Shown here: in pieces, positions 32,890 through 41,308 of the stretch
Layout: each line of letters opens with the position of its first letter
How positions within the stretch are numbered: the stretch's first letter is position 1
Assembly: GCA_036558745.1 (NCBI GenBank)
Contig: DATBEZ010000090.1
Coordinates: 62,001-126,000, forward strand
Direction of reading: 5' to 3'
Length of the DNA stretch: 64,000 nt
Source of the DNA: JAMXLJ01 sp036558745
Lineage (GTDB): Bacteria; Actinomycetota; Acidimicrobiia; IMCC26256; JAMXLJ01
Position numbers and translations under genes: made by a program
The notes under the pieces: generated by a model
Databases searched by the model: none
The model's input: the letters and a program-made list of their open reading frames with translations, nothing else
Told to the model about the DNA's origin: nothing

Positions 32890-34035
32890 ATGAACAACAG
32901 AGTTGCGCTCGTCGGCGCGGCGTTGTCCGACATCGGGCGGGTCGACGTCAAGACGCCGTTCGAGCTGCACTACCAGGCGACCAGCCGTGCCATCGCGGAC
33001 GCGGGTCTGACGAAGGACGACATCGACGGGTTCGCGTCGTGCGGCACCGGCCTGCTCGCGCCGGTCGAGGTGGCCGAGTACCTCGGGCTGCGCCCGACGT
33101 GGGTCGACGGCACCGGCGTCGGTGGCAGCACGTGGGAGTTCATGGTCGAGCACGCGACCGCTGCGATCGCCGCGGGCCACACCGACGTGGTCGTGCTCGT
33201 CTACGGGTCCACCGCGCGCGCCGACCTCAAGGCCCGACGCCGGAGCGCGAACCTGTCGTTCGGTGCGCGCGGTCCGGTGCAGTTCGACGCGCCCTACGGG
33301 CACACGCTGATCTCCAAGTACGCGATGGCGGCCCGCCGTCACATGCACGACTTCGGCACCACGATCGAGCAGCTGGCCGAGATCTCCGTCTCGACGCGGT
33401 ACAACGCGTCACTGACACCGTTCGCGTACTACCGCGATCCGATCACGATCGACGACGTGCAGACGTCGCGCATGATGGCCGATCCGTTGACGAAGCTGCA
33501 CTGCTGCATCCGCTCCGACGGTGGTGGCGCCGTCGTGCTCACCTCGGAGGAACGCGCCCGCGATCTCGCGAAGCGGCCGGTGTGGGTGCTCGGCACCGGC
33601 GAGACGACCGACCACACGACGATGAGCGAGTGGGAGGACTTCACCGAGTCCCCCGCGGTCCGCTCGGCGAAGCTCGCGTTCGACCGCGCCGGCCTGACTC
33701 CCGACGACGTCGACATCTGCCAGATCTACGACGCGTTCACCCCGATGGTGCTGCTCTCGCTCGAGGCCCTCGGGTTCTGCAAGAAGGGCGAGGGCGGGCC
33801 GTTCGTGGAGGACGGCAAGCTGCGCGTCGGCGGTGCGCTGCCGACCAACACCGACGGCGGCGGTCTCTCGTGCTGCCATCCGGGCATGCGCGGCATGTTC
33901 CTGCTCGTCGAGGCGGTGCGGCAGCTGCGCGGCGAGGCGGGCGAGCGCCAGGTTCCCGATCCCGAGATCTGCTGCGTCAACGGCACCGGCGGCTGGTTCT
34001 CCTCCGCCAGCACCGTCCTGCTCGGCATCCACTGA
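32890..34035 (+). CDS. Thiolase-like lipid-transfer protein
   Basis: 381 residues. ALVGAALSDIGRV opens the fold. QIYDAFTPMVLLSLEALGFC, GEGGPFVEDG and a C-terminal SCCHPGMRGMFLL are typical of the non-classical SCP-x/Ltp thiolase group, like the gene at 20149, with which it shares about the same landmarks. Unlike that gene it has no DUF35 partner next door. It may do thiolysis or retro-aldol cleavage. Cotranscribed with the SDR. Confidence 0.87.
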   Translation: MNNRVALVGAALSDIGRVDVKTPFELHYQATSRAIADAGLTKDDIDGFASCGTGLLAPVEVAEYLGLRPTWVDGTGVGGSTWEFMVEHATAAIAAGHTDVVVLVYGSTARADLKARRRSANLSFGARGPVQFDAPYGHTLISKYAMAARRHMHDFGTTIEQLAEISVSTRYNASLTPFAYYRDPITIDDVQTSRMMADPLTKLHCCIRSDGGGAVVLTSEERARDLAKRPVWVLGTGETTDHTTMSEWEDFTESPAVRSAKLAFDRAGLTPDDVDICQIYDAFTPMVLLSLEALGFCKKGEGGPFVEDGKLRVGGALPTNTDGGGLSCCHPGMRGMFLLVEAVRQLRGEAGERQVPDPEICCVNGTGGWFSSASTVLLGIH

Positions 34036-34048
34036 CGCGCGAGCGCGC

Positions 34049-34095
34049 GAGATGCGGCACGTACCGTCGGAATCCGACGGTAGATGCCGCATCTC
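34049..34095. repeat. Palindromic intergenic repeat, copy C
   Basis: Arms gagatgcggca / tgccgcatctc and centre ccgtcggaatccgacgg. It lies between convergent thiolase and thioesterase genes, 13 bases from one stop and 2 from the other. Confidence 0.87.
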
Positions 34096-34097
34096 GT

Positions 34098-35030
34098 TCA
34101 GCGCACGTCCGAGGGGAGCAGGTGCTCGGGCGCAGGCGCGCCGTCCGGGAAGTTGAAGAACATCAGCTGGGTGCCGTAGGCGACGAGCTCCGCGCGGCCC
34201 GGGTCCCACAGCTCGATCTCGACCGACGCGTACCCGTCGCCGGCGATCCGGGCACGGTTGCGGGCGAGGACCCATTCGCACTCCGCCCGACCGAACACGT
34301 GGACGGTGAGGTCCGCGCTCGGCGGAAACCAGGAGATCTGCGCGGGCCCGAGACGCTCCCCGACCGCGCCGGGCATGGTGTCGCACAGCGTCACGAGCGC
34401 GAGCGGGTGGAGCGCGCCGTCGTCGAGCATCGGCGGCTCGTCGAAGCGGTACCACGCGCCGCGCTCCGACGTGGTCGGCACGTACTCCTCCCACGGCGCG
34501 TGCCCGGCCGCCGCGCGCCCTTCGACCTGTTCCCAGAAGTTGAAGTCGGGACGCTCCTGTGCGCCGGGCGGCGCCTCGTCACGGAAGGAGGGGCACTCGT
34601 CGGGCGGTGGGACGCTCGGCATGAACACGTCGGTGAACTCGAAACCGGGGCGCGTCGCGCCGAACACCGCGACCGACGTGTGCCCGACGTGGGCATCGGC
34701 CGCACGCATCGTCGCCGCGACCTGCGACATCGACCGGCCTCGACGCAGCACGGTCACGTCGATGACGACGGGGCCCGCGGGCACCTGCGCGGCGAACACG
34801 TTCGTGACCGAGCGCAACGGCTGACCCGGCACGCCCAGCTCGAGCTCCATCGCGCGCGTCGCGACCGCGGTCGCCAGACCTCCGTGCGGAACGAACGGGC
34901 AGTTCCAGGCGTCGCTCAGCTCGGTCACGTACCGACCGGCGACCGCCGGATCAGGGTCGAGCGCGAGCTGACGGCCGAACGCGGTGTCCTCCACGCCGTC
35001 AGCCTCGCCGGACGACAGCACGCGGGACAA
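34098..35030 (-). CDS. Acyl-CoA thioesterase (double hotdog, TesB-like)
   Basis: 310 residues made of two hotdog halves. The N-terminal half has CPFVPHGGLATAVATRAME (PHGG matches the TesB-like signature) and the C-terminal half has DDGALHPLALVTLCDTMPGA with the conserved Asp. It probably hydrolyses medium or bulky acyl-CoA. The start is unclear: TTG 35030, GTG 35021 or a later GTG are possible. None has a strong Shine-Dalgarno. Confidence 0.83.
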   Translation of the reverse strand: MSRVLSSGEADGVEDTAFGRQLALDPDPAVAGRYVTELSDAWNCPFVPHGGLATAVATRAMELELGVPGQPLRSVTNVFAAQVPAGPVVIDVTVLRRGRSMSQVAATMRAADAHVGHTSVAVFGATRPGFEFTDVFMPSVPPPDECPSFRDEAPPGAQERPDFNFWEQVEGRAAAGHAPWEEYVPTTSERGAWYRFDEPPMLDDGALHPLALVTLCDTMPGAVGERLGPAQISWFPPSADLTVHVFGRAECEWVLARNRARIAGDGYASVEIELWDPGRAELVAYGTQLMFFNFPDGAPAPEHLLPSDVR

Positions 35031-35078
35031 GCGAGTTACGCGACCAGCGGATCACCTTCGGGGCGTTCGAGCCGCGCG

Positions 35079-35519
35079 CTACGTGGACTCGACCGGGTTC
35101 CGCTGCCAGAACCGCTCCATGTCCTCGCTGTCGAGGTCGACGGTCCACACGTGATCGGTCTTGCCGTCGGCGTCGAAGCGCGTCACGTAGATCGCACGGT
35201 TGTCGAAGACGTCGCCGCTCGACGCGTGCTCACCGGTCTCGGCGACCAGCGTGATCGCGAACTGCTCGTTGGCGAAGATGCACGTCCCGGTCTGGTGGAA
35301 CGACTCGCCGAACACCGGGAGGAACGCTGCGAACATCTCCAAGAACGCCGGCTGCCCTTCGGTGTGACGCCACGGGCCCGCACCGGGTCCGTTGTCGAAG
35401 ACGACCCCGTCGGCCTGGGACTCGATCGCGGGACCGGGATCGCCAGCGCCCAGCGCGTCCCAGACGCCCTGCAGCCGCTCGATCTCGTCCTGCCGGTTCA
35501 CGGTCCAGCTGTCGTCCAT
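35079..35519 (-). CDS. SnoaL-like (NTF2-fold) protein
   Basis: 146 residues with the cone-shaped SnoaL/NTF2 pattern: an N-terminal helix (DEIERLQGVWDALGAGD), the GPWRHTEGQPAFLEMFAAF segment, and closing strands around VWTVDLDSEDMERFWQRN. No catalytic Asp/His pair can be fixed. Such proteins range from polyketide cyclases to small-molecule binding proteins. It stands alone between a thioesterase and a TetR gene. Confidence 0.75.
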   Translation of the reverse strand: MDDSWTVNRQDEIERLQGVWDALGAGDPGPAIESQADGVVFDNGPGAGPWRHTEGQPAFLEMFAAFLPVFGESFHQTGTCIFANEQFAITLVAETGEHASSGDVFDNRAIYVTRFDADGKTDHVWTVDLDSEDMERFWQRNPVEST

Positions 35520-35581
35520 CGGGGTAGCTTGCTCGATGGGAGCGCACCGTGCGAGCGGCGGAGCGAGCAGCGTCGCTCCGG

Positions 35582-36313
35582 TCAGGCGGGCGCGCCGGAC
35601 GTCGCCGCGCCGAAGAAGCCGCGGTGGACGACGTGCGCGAGCGTGTCGAGCATGAGGTCGTTGTCGAGGTCGATGCGACGCGACACGAGCGCGTAGTTGA
35701 ACCGCTCGAGCATGGCCATGAGCGCGGTGACCGACGTCTGCGTGTCGACCGCGTGCGGCGCGCCGGCCTCCTCCATGCGGGTCCCGAGGCGGCTCGCGAT
35801 CGCGGTGAACGAGCGGACGCCGAGCCGGCCGATCTCCCGGTCGTCACCCTGATCCTCCATCCACGCGCGGATGATCGGGCCGTAGCGGCGGTACGTGCCG
35901 ACGAAGCCACCGAGGAACGCGCGCAGCGTCTCGTAGCCGGCCTGGTCGGGACCGATGGGCCCGAGGTCCTCCGCGAGCGCGCTCCACTCCTGCGCGCACT
36001 CGACCGCGAGGGCGCGCAGCAGGTCCTCCTTGCTCGCGAAGTAGAGGTAGAAGGTTCCGTGCGAGGTGTGGGCCGCGCGCACGATGTCGTCGACCCGGGC
36101 CGCGTGATAGCCGCGCTCGGCGAAGACCCGCATGCCCGCCTCGAGCAGCTTGCGCATCGTGCGCCGGCCCTGCGCCCGCAGCTCGCGCTGGCGCGCGGGC
36201 GTGCCCGTCACCTGCACGCGCCCGTCGGCCCCGTCAGCGTTCGTGCCCGCGCGGCGACCTCCGCCACGGCGTCCCGGACCGCCCCCCCGAGTGGGCTTGT
36301 TAGATTCGCTCAC
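35582..36313 (-). CDS. TetR family regulator divergent from acyl-CoA ligase
   Basis: 243 residues when started at GTG 36313. The HTH is at about residues 65-95: GYHAARVDDIVRAAHTSHGT, then FYLYFASKEDLL. The Gly/Arg-rich first 35 residues are probably disordered, and a GTG at 36211 (VTGTPARQREL) is an alternative start. Its start codon practically abuts the ATG of the divergent ligase at 36315. Repression of the ligase and of itself is the simplest guess. Confidence 0.87.
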   Translation of the reverse strand: MSESNKPTRGGGPGRRGGGRRAGTNADGADGRVQVTGTPARQRELRAQGRRTMRKLLEAGMRVFAERGYHAARVDDIVRAAHTSHGTFYLYFASKEDLLRALAVECAQEWSALAEDLGPIGPDQAGYETLRAFLGGFVGTYRRYGPIIRAWMEDQGDDREIGRLGVRSFTAIASRLGTRMEEAGAPHAVDTQTSVTALMAMLERFNYALVSRRIDLDNDLMLDTLAHVVHRGFFGAATSGAPA

Positions 36314-36314
36314 G

Positions 36315-37817
36315 ATGCTCCCGGCCACGACGCGCGAGGCAGCCCGCCGCTTCGCGGATGCTACCGCCTACGTCACCGCGTCGGGCTGGCCCGTCACGTA
36401 CCGCGACCTCGACGTGGTGTCGGACGAGGTCGCCGCGGGCATGGCGCGACGCGGTGTGCGTGCAGGGGACGTGGTCGCGCTCGTCCTGCCGCCCGGCCCC
36501 GAGTATCTGTTCTCGTACCTGGGCGCGGCGAAGCTCGGCGCGATCACCGCGGGCGTCAACGACCGGCTGGCCCCGACCGAGCGCGCGGCAGTGCTCGGCG
36601 TCGCGGGGCCGCGGCTCGTCGTCGCGGGGCCGGGGCTCGCTCCGACCGACGTCGCGGGCGTGGTGGACATCGTCGAGGCGTCGCCGACCGACTCCCTCGA
36701 CGCGACACTTCACGCGTTGCGTGTCGACGACGATGCGCCGACACCGCCGCCGCCCGATCCCGACCGGGCCGTCGCGATCATCTTCACCTCGGGGACGACG
36801 GGGCTCCCGAAGGGCGCGCTGTACGGTGAGCGCCAGCTCGAGTTCATCACGCGCAACGACGTCGGCGACACGTGGGGCGGAGGCGGACGCAGCTTCATGG
36901 GGACGTCGTTCGCGCACCTCGGGTTCATGACGAAGCTGCCGGGCAACCTCCGCCGCGGCGGAACGAACTACATGATGGAACGGTGGCGCGCCGACGCCGC
37001 GCTGCGACTGCTCGCCGAGCACCACATGACGACCGTCTCGGGCGTGCCGACCCAGCTCGCGCTCATGCTGCGCCAACCCGACTTCGAGCGTTACGACCTC
37101 GACAGCGTCCGCTTCATCGTCGTCGGTGGTGGACCGATCACGCCGGGCCTCGCCGAGGAGGCGCGCCACCGTTTCCACGCGCAGCTCGCGACACGCTATT
37201 CGTGCACCGAAGCGGGGATCGGCCTCGGCACCGCGTTCGACGATCCCGAAGAGGACGCGGTCGTGAGCGTCGGGCGTCCGCATCCCGCGGTCGATCTCGT
37301 CCTCGTGGATGTCGACGACCGGCCGGTGCCCGCCGGCGAGGTGGGTCAGGTCTGCCTCCGCTCGCCCGCGGTGATGAGCGGGTACTGGCACGATCCCGCC
37401 GGGACTGCGGCCGCGTTCACCGCCGACGGCCACGTCCGTACGGGCGACCTCGGATGGATCGACGACCGCGGTCGGCTGCGCCTCGTCGGTCGCAGCAAGG
37501 AGATGTACGTGCGCGGCGGGTACAACGTGTACCCCGTCGAGGTGGAGGCGGTGCTCTCCACCCACCCCGCGGTCGCCGCGGTCGCGGTCGTGCCCCGCGC
37601 CGATCCCGTCATGGGCGAGATCGGCGTCGCGTGTGTGGTGCCGCGCGACCGGGCGGTCCCGGTCGACCTCGCGGCGCTGCGCGCGTACGCGGGTGAGCGT
37701 CTCGCCGCGTACAAGCTGCCCGAGGACCTGCGCGTGGTCGAGTCGCTGCCCCTGACCGCGGGCGAGAAGGTGGACCGCCGGGCGTTGGTGGCCATGCTCG
37801 CCGACTCGGTAGGGTGA
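36315..37817 (+). CDS. AMP-dependent acyl-CoA synthetase
   Basis: 500 residues of the ANL superfamily. P-loop IIFTSGTTGLPKGA (residues about 155-168), YSCTEAG (A5), TGDLGWID (A7), VRGGYNVYPVEVE (A8) and the catalytic lysine in AGEKVDRRAL (A10). The A10 Lys context GEK instead of SGK is unusual but the Lys is present. It makes acyl-CoA with ATP to AMP plus PPi. TAGATT 8 bases upstream of the ATG suggests leaderless start. Its stop codon TGA is inside the operator of the next gene. Confidence 0.9.
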   Translation: MLPATTREAARRFADATAYVTASGWPVTYRDLDVVSDEVAAGMARRGVRAGDVVALVLPPGPEYLFSYLGAAKLGAITAGVNDRLAPTERAAVLGVAGPRLVVAGPGLAPTDVAGVVDIVEASPTDSLDATLHALRVDDDAPTPPPPDPDRAVAIIFTSGTTGLPKGALYGERQLEFITRNDVGDTWGGGGRSFMGTSFAHLGFMTKLPGNLRRGGTNYMMERWRADAALRLLAEHHMTTVSGVPTQLALMLRQPDFERYDLDSVRFIVVGGGPITPGLAEEARHRFHAQLATRYSCTEAGIGLGTAFDDPEEDAVVSVGRPHPAVDLVLVDVDDRPVPAGEVGQVCLRSPAVMSGYWHDPAGTAAAFTADGHVRTGDLGWIDDRGRLRLVGRSKEMYVRGGYNVYPVEVEAVLSTHPAVAAVAVVPRADPVMGEIGVACVVPRDRAVPVDLAALRAYAGERLAAYKLPEDLRVVESLPLTAGEKVDRRALVAMLADSVG

Positions 37818-37828
37818 CGCCGATGTCA
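37815..37828. promoter_or_regulatory. TGACG-N4-(T)GTCA operator-like site
   Basis: TAGGGTGACGCCGA followed by TGTCAGAAACGG: a -10-like TAGGGT (37810-37815) fused to the palindrome, with the same GTCAGAAACGG tail as site 3 of the CaiB gene. The TGA of the upstream ligase is the first three bases of the palindrome. Confidence 0.6.
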
Positions 37829-37857
37829 GAAACGGTGACGGCCGGGTCGAGCGGCTG

Positions 37858-39003
37858 ATGGAGCTCGAGTTCACTCCCGAACAGGACGAGCTGCGCGACG
37901 GCGTGCGTGCGCTCCTCGAGCAGGAATGTCCGATGAGCGCGGTGCGGGCGCTGGTCGAGAAGCGATGGACCGGCAGCGACGCGCAGCCCGACGCGCTCTG
38001 GGCACACATGGTGGAGCTCGGCTGGCCCGCCCTCACCGTGCCCGAGGCCGCGGGTGGCCTGGGCATGGGCGCGGTCGAGCTCGCGGTCGTCGCGGAGGAG
38101 CTCGGAAGGGTCGTCGGGCCCGGGCCGTTCCTCCCGACCGCGTCCCAGTTCGTGCCCGCGATCCGCGAAGCGGGCAGCGCGGAGCAACAGGAACGCTTCC
38201 TCGGCCCGATCGCGGCCGGTACCGCGGCGGGCACGGTCGCGATCGCGGAGGCGAACCGCAGCTTCGACCCCGCGCGCGTCGAGACCACTGCGACGCGCGC
38301 GGGTGACGGCTACGTGCTGGCCGGCACGAAGGAGTTCGTGTTCGAGCCGACCATGGCGGACGAGCTCGTCGTCGTGGCGCGGGTCGCGGGCACGTCGGGG
38401 GACGACGGCGTGGGCGCGTTCGTGGTCCCCGCGGACGCGGTGAACGTGTCGACCATCCACTCGATGGACGTGAGTCGCGTCGTCGGGACGGTCGAGCTGC
38501 GCGATGTGCACGTCGACGCCGACCGGGTGCTGGGTGTGCCCGGTCCCGACATCGCGCTCGCGATGCGGCGCGCGCTCGAGGAGGCGACGGCGATGCTGGC
38601 CATCGAGATGGTCGGCGTCTGTCAGAGCATCTTCGACGTCACCCTCGAGTACGCGAAGTCACGTGAGCAGTTCGGCGTGCCCATCGGGTCGTTCCAGGCG
38701 GTCAAGCACAAGTTCGCAGACATGCTGATCCTGCTCGAACGAGCGCGCGCGACAGGCTACTTCGCGGCGCTGACGATCGCGGAGGACGACGAGCGGCGCT
38801 CGCTGGCGACCTCGATGGCGAAGGCCGCCGCGGGCGACGCGGCCGACCGGATCTCGAAAGAAGGCATCCAGCTGCACGGTGGCATCGGCTTCACGTGGGA
38901 ACACGACATGCACCTGTACGTGCGCCGCGCCAAGTGCTCGAGCCTGCTCTTCGGGACCGCGCCCGACCACCGCGCCAGGGTCGCCGACCTCATCGGCGTC
39001 TGA
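37858..39003 (+). CDS. Acyl-CoA dehydrogenase (FadE type)
   Basis: 381 residues. Beginning ELEFTPEQDELRDGVRALLE, flavin-contact region SFQAVKHKFADMLI, and the C-terminal QLHGGIGFTWEHDMHLYVRR motif. The usual catalytic Glu of the IHGGxGYxxE motif is replaced by the FTWEHD arrangement seen in one half of FadE heteromers, so this may need a partner subunit. Its own regulated promoter lies in the 40 bases after the ligase stop. It could desaturate the acyl-CoA made by that ligase. Confidence 0.9.
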   Translation: MELEFTPEQDELRDGVRALLEQECPMSAVRALVEKRWTGSDAQPDALWAHMVELGWPALTVPEAAGGLGMGAVELAVVAEELGRVVGPGPFLPTASQFVPAIREAGSAEQQERFLGPIAAGTAAGTVAIAEANRSFDPARVETTATRAGDGYVLAGTKEFVFEPTMADELVVVARVAGTSGDDGVGAFVVPADAVNVSTIHSMDVSRVVGTVELRDVHVDADRVLGVPGPDIALAMRRALEEATAMLAIEMVGVCQSIFDVTLEYAKSREQFGVPIGSFQAVKHKFADMLILLERARATGYFAALTIAEDDERRSLATSMAKAAAGDAADRISKEGIQLHGGIGFTWEHDMHLYVRRAKCSSLLFGTAPDHRARVADLIGV

Positions 39004-39100
39004 GCTCCTGGTCGCGCTCGCAGGCTCGCCGCTCCGCCTGCCGACAGCCGGGTACGCCGCGTCACGGCATCGCCCGCGCGCGATCGCTGCATCGAGGGGC

Positions 39101-39583
39101 TTACAGGTCAGGCTCTCTCGCGTCGGCGGTGTGGGCGGGGAGCAACGGGTCGCGGCGCGGGACGACCATGGCGGAGAAGTCCGCGAAGGCGATCACGTTG
39201 CCCGACGGGTCGACGACGCGGATCTCCACGACGGTGAGCTGACGGCCGGCGCGCATCACCCGGGCCTCGGCCCGCACGTACTCGCCCTTCGGCCGCCCCA
39301 GATACCGCACGTGGAGGTCGGCCGTGACGAGCGTGTTCACACCGGGCTCGAAGTTGCTCGCGCGCGCCGCGCACGAGCCCGCGGCGACGTCGCAGAGCGT
39401 CGCGATCGCGCCGCCGTGGAGGTTCCCCGACCCGTTGAACGCCTCCGGCCGCACCGGCATCTCGACGACCACCACACCCGGCTCGTCGCCGTCGACCATG
39501 CGGAACCCGAGGAGCTTGTGCAGCGGTGTCAGCGCGAACGTGCCGCGCAGGTACTCGATGAGCTGCTCGCGGTCGTCGGTCAT
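39101..39583 (-). CDS. PaaI family thioesterase
   Basis: 160-residue single hotdog domain. AFNGSGNLHGGAIATLCDVA carries the HGG loop and the catalytic Asp; VTADLHVRYLGRPK is the next conserved strand. Such proteins clear stalled aryl or acyl CoA esters. The 39004-39100 stretch between it and the dehydrogenase contains nothing I can support. It is separated from the histidine phosphatase by 10 bases and both run on the minus strand. Confidence 0.88.
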   Translation of the reverse strand: MTDDREQLIEYLRGTFALTPLHKLLGFRMVDGDEPGVVVVEMPVRPEAFNGSGNLHGGAIATLCDVAAGSCAARASNFEPGVNTLVTADLHVRYLGRPKGEYVRAEARVMRAGRQLTVVEIRVVDPSGNVIAFADFSAMVVPRRDPLLPAHTADAREPDL

Positions 39584-39593
39584 GGTGCTCCTC

Positions 39594-40157
39594 TCAACGG
39601 ACCCGGGTCACGGCCTGTTCGCCGAGCTCGACGAGCCTGAAGCCGTCGGCGGACACGTCGACGACCGTGCGCGAGCAGTAGTCGGGAGCGCAGCTGATCA
39701 GACGTGGATTGCCGGTTGCCGCGCCCACCGCGGCATTGATGGCGACGTAGTGGGTGACGACCACCGCGTCCTCGCCGATCCCGCGCAACGTGTCGAGCAG
39801 CGCGTCGCGCCACTCGTGCAGGCCGGACGGCAGCTCGGCCCACGTCGAGGCCAGCACCGAACGCAGCCAGACCGTTCGCTCGCGGAGGTCGTCGGTCGGC
39901 GAGGGGATCTCACCGACGCGCGATTCGACGCGTGCGACGGTCTCCCATCGCGCCTCGAGCGGTGCGGCGGTCTCGCGCGTACGGCGCAACGGCGACACGA
40001 GCAGCGGCCGCCGACCGAGTCCCGCGAGCGCGTCGGCCATCGCGCCGGCCTGCGCCCGTCCGACGTCGTCGAGGCCGGGATCGTAGTCGTCGCCGTATCC
40101 CCCTCGAGGGTGACCGTGCCGGACCAGCACCAGTCGCGCCACCGTTTCCGTTCCCAC
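39594..40157 (-). CDS. Histidine phosphatase superfamily protein
   Basis: 187 residues. RLVLVRHGHPRGG has the phosphorylated His (H14), LLVSPLRRTRETAAPLE the second Arg, and VVVTHYVAINA the second catalytic His. Small size fits GpmB/cobC-like phosphatases. GTG 40157 or GTG 40142 are both usable. It diverges from the candidate selenoprotein gene, with only 52 bases between starts. Confidence 0.86.
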   Translation of the reverse strand: MGTETVARLVLVRHGHPRGGYGDDYDPGLDDVGRAQAGAMADALAGLGRRPLLVSPLRRTRETAAPLEARWETVARVESRVGEIPSPTDDLRERTVWLRSVLASTWAELPSGLHEWRDALLDTLRGIGEDAVVVTHYVAINAAVGAATGNPRLISCAPDYCSRTVVDVSADGFRLVELGEQAVTRVR

Positions 40158-40197
40158 GACGCCGGACGCTACAAGGCACCGACTCGCGCCGACCACG

Positions 40198-40203
40198 TAC
40201 GCT
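40198..40203 (+). promoter_or_regulatory. -10 box for thioredoxin-like (UGA) gene
   Basis: TACGCT, exactly 6 bases before the GTG at 40210, at leaderless spacing. It shows that the reading frame before the UGA has its own promoter. Confidence 0.5.
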
Positions 40204-40209
40204 GCAGGC

Positions 40210-41283
40210 GTGATCCTCGACACGCTCGACGTGCCCGTCCAGGACTTCGAACGCGCCACGGGCTGGAGCGTGAAACCGCAGGGCGCGTGCAAGGGCGAGG
40301 TCTGCGTGCCGCTCCCCGACCGCGCGCGACTCGACGGTGGCCGCGTCGACGTCACGGGCGTGGCCGAACGGCTCGGCATGCCGCTCGTCGCCGACGACGC
40401 GCACGGCCTGTGGGCCCTTGGGCCGGAGTCGCTGCCGGCCGGTCACGCGCTGACCACCGCCGTCGCGCCCGAGCTCGAGCTCCCCGACTTCGACGGCAAC
40501 CCGTTCAAGCTCTCGAGCCTGCGCGGCCGCAAGGTGCTGCTCGTGGCATGGGCGTCGTGGTGAGGATGCCGTGAGGACCTGCCCGGGTGGCAGGCGTTGC
40601 GCGAGCAGGTGTACCCGAAGGGCCTCGAGATCGTGACCGTCGCGCTCGACGTCGGCGGTGCCGACGATGCACGCGCGTTCGTCGACAAGGCCGCGCCGAC
40701 ACACCCGTCGCTCCTCGACCAGGCGCACGCGCTCGACGCCGCGTTCGGTGTCGTCAACGTGCCCAACGGTGTGTGGATCGACGAGGCCGGCACGATCGTG
40801 CGACCGGCCGAGCCCGCGTTCCCCGGCCGCAACCCCGTCACCGCGAAGTTCCGCGAGATGAGCCTCGACGGGCTGCCGGAGGACATGGCCGACATGCTGC
40901 GCGAGGTGAAGAAGTTCAAGGCCGATCCCGAGGGATACCTCGCGATGGTGCACGACTGGGTCGACCACGGCGCAGAGAGTCGCTACGTCCTCACGCCCGA
41001 CGAGGTCGTGCGCCGCTCCCAACCCCGCTCGAGCGACACGGCCCGCGCCGCCGCGCACTTCGAGCTCGGCCAGCACCTCCACCGTGCCGGCGATCACGAC
41101 GGCGCGGTCGTCCACTGGCGCGAGGCGCACCGGCTCTACCCCGAGAACTGGACGTACAAGCGGCAGGCGTGGAACTTCGAGGATCCGGTCCGCCAGGGCC
41201 GCACCGAAGTCTACGACAGCTGCTGGATCGAGGACGTGAAGCGCTTCGGCGCAGAGAACTACTACCCGCCGATCGTGCCCTGA
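40210..41283 (+). CDS. Thioredoxin-like redoxin with in-frame UGA; candidate selenoprotein
   Basis: One frame of 358 codons with a single internal TGA at codon 118. Residues 1-117 end VLLVAWASW; then TGA, then GCREDLPGWQALREQ. TlpA/ResA-type redoxins have Cys directly after WASW, so the TGA sits at the peroxidatic or resolving Cys and gives W-U-G-C-R with C120 kept. The second part continues the thioredoxin fold (IVTVALDVGG, VVNVPNGVWIDEAG) and ends in a TPR-like helix pair (FELGQHLHRAGDHDGAVVHW). GTG start behind a TACGCT box. Alternative: a disabled gene. No SelA/B/C/D genes are in the window. Confidence 0.72.
40578..40594 (+). other. Stem-loop after in-frame UGA (SECIS-like)
   Basis: CCTGCC / GGCAGG with a CGGGT loop: six GC-rich pairs starting 15 bases after the UGA, loop 20 bases after it. 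A bacterial SECIS needs a stem-loop about 16-37 bases downstream with a G among the first two loop bases; here the second loop base is G. Similar short stems are common in GC-rich DNA, so this is supportive only. Confidence 0.5.
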
Positions 41284-41308
41284 GCGCACCCGCGCGCGAG
41301 CACGCGCG

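Noticed and set aside
39004..39100. A small gene between the acyl-CoA dehydrogenase and PaaI thioesterase
   Set aside because: No start codon with a Shine-Dalgarno and no coherent frame of useful length in these 97 bases.
40597..41283. A separate redoxin gene starting at TTG 40597
   Set aside because: It would lack the first half of the thioredoxin fold and the redox Cys. It is in the same frame as 40210-40563, with only one TGA between, so one interrupted or recoded gene is more economical.
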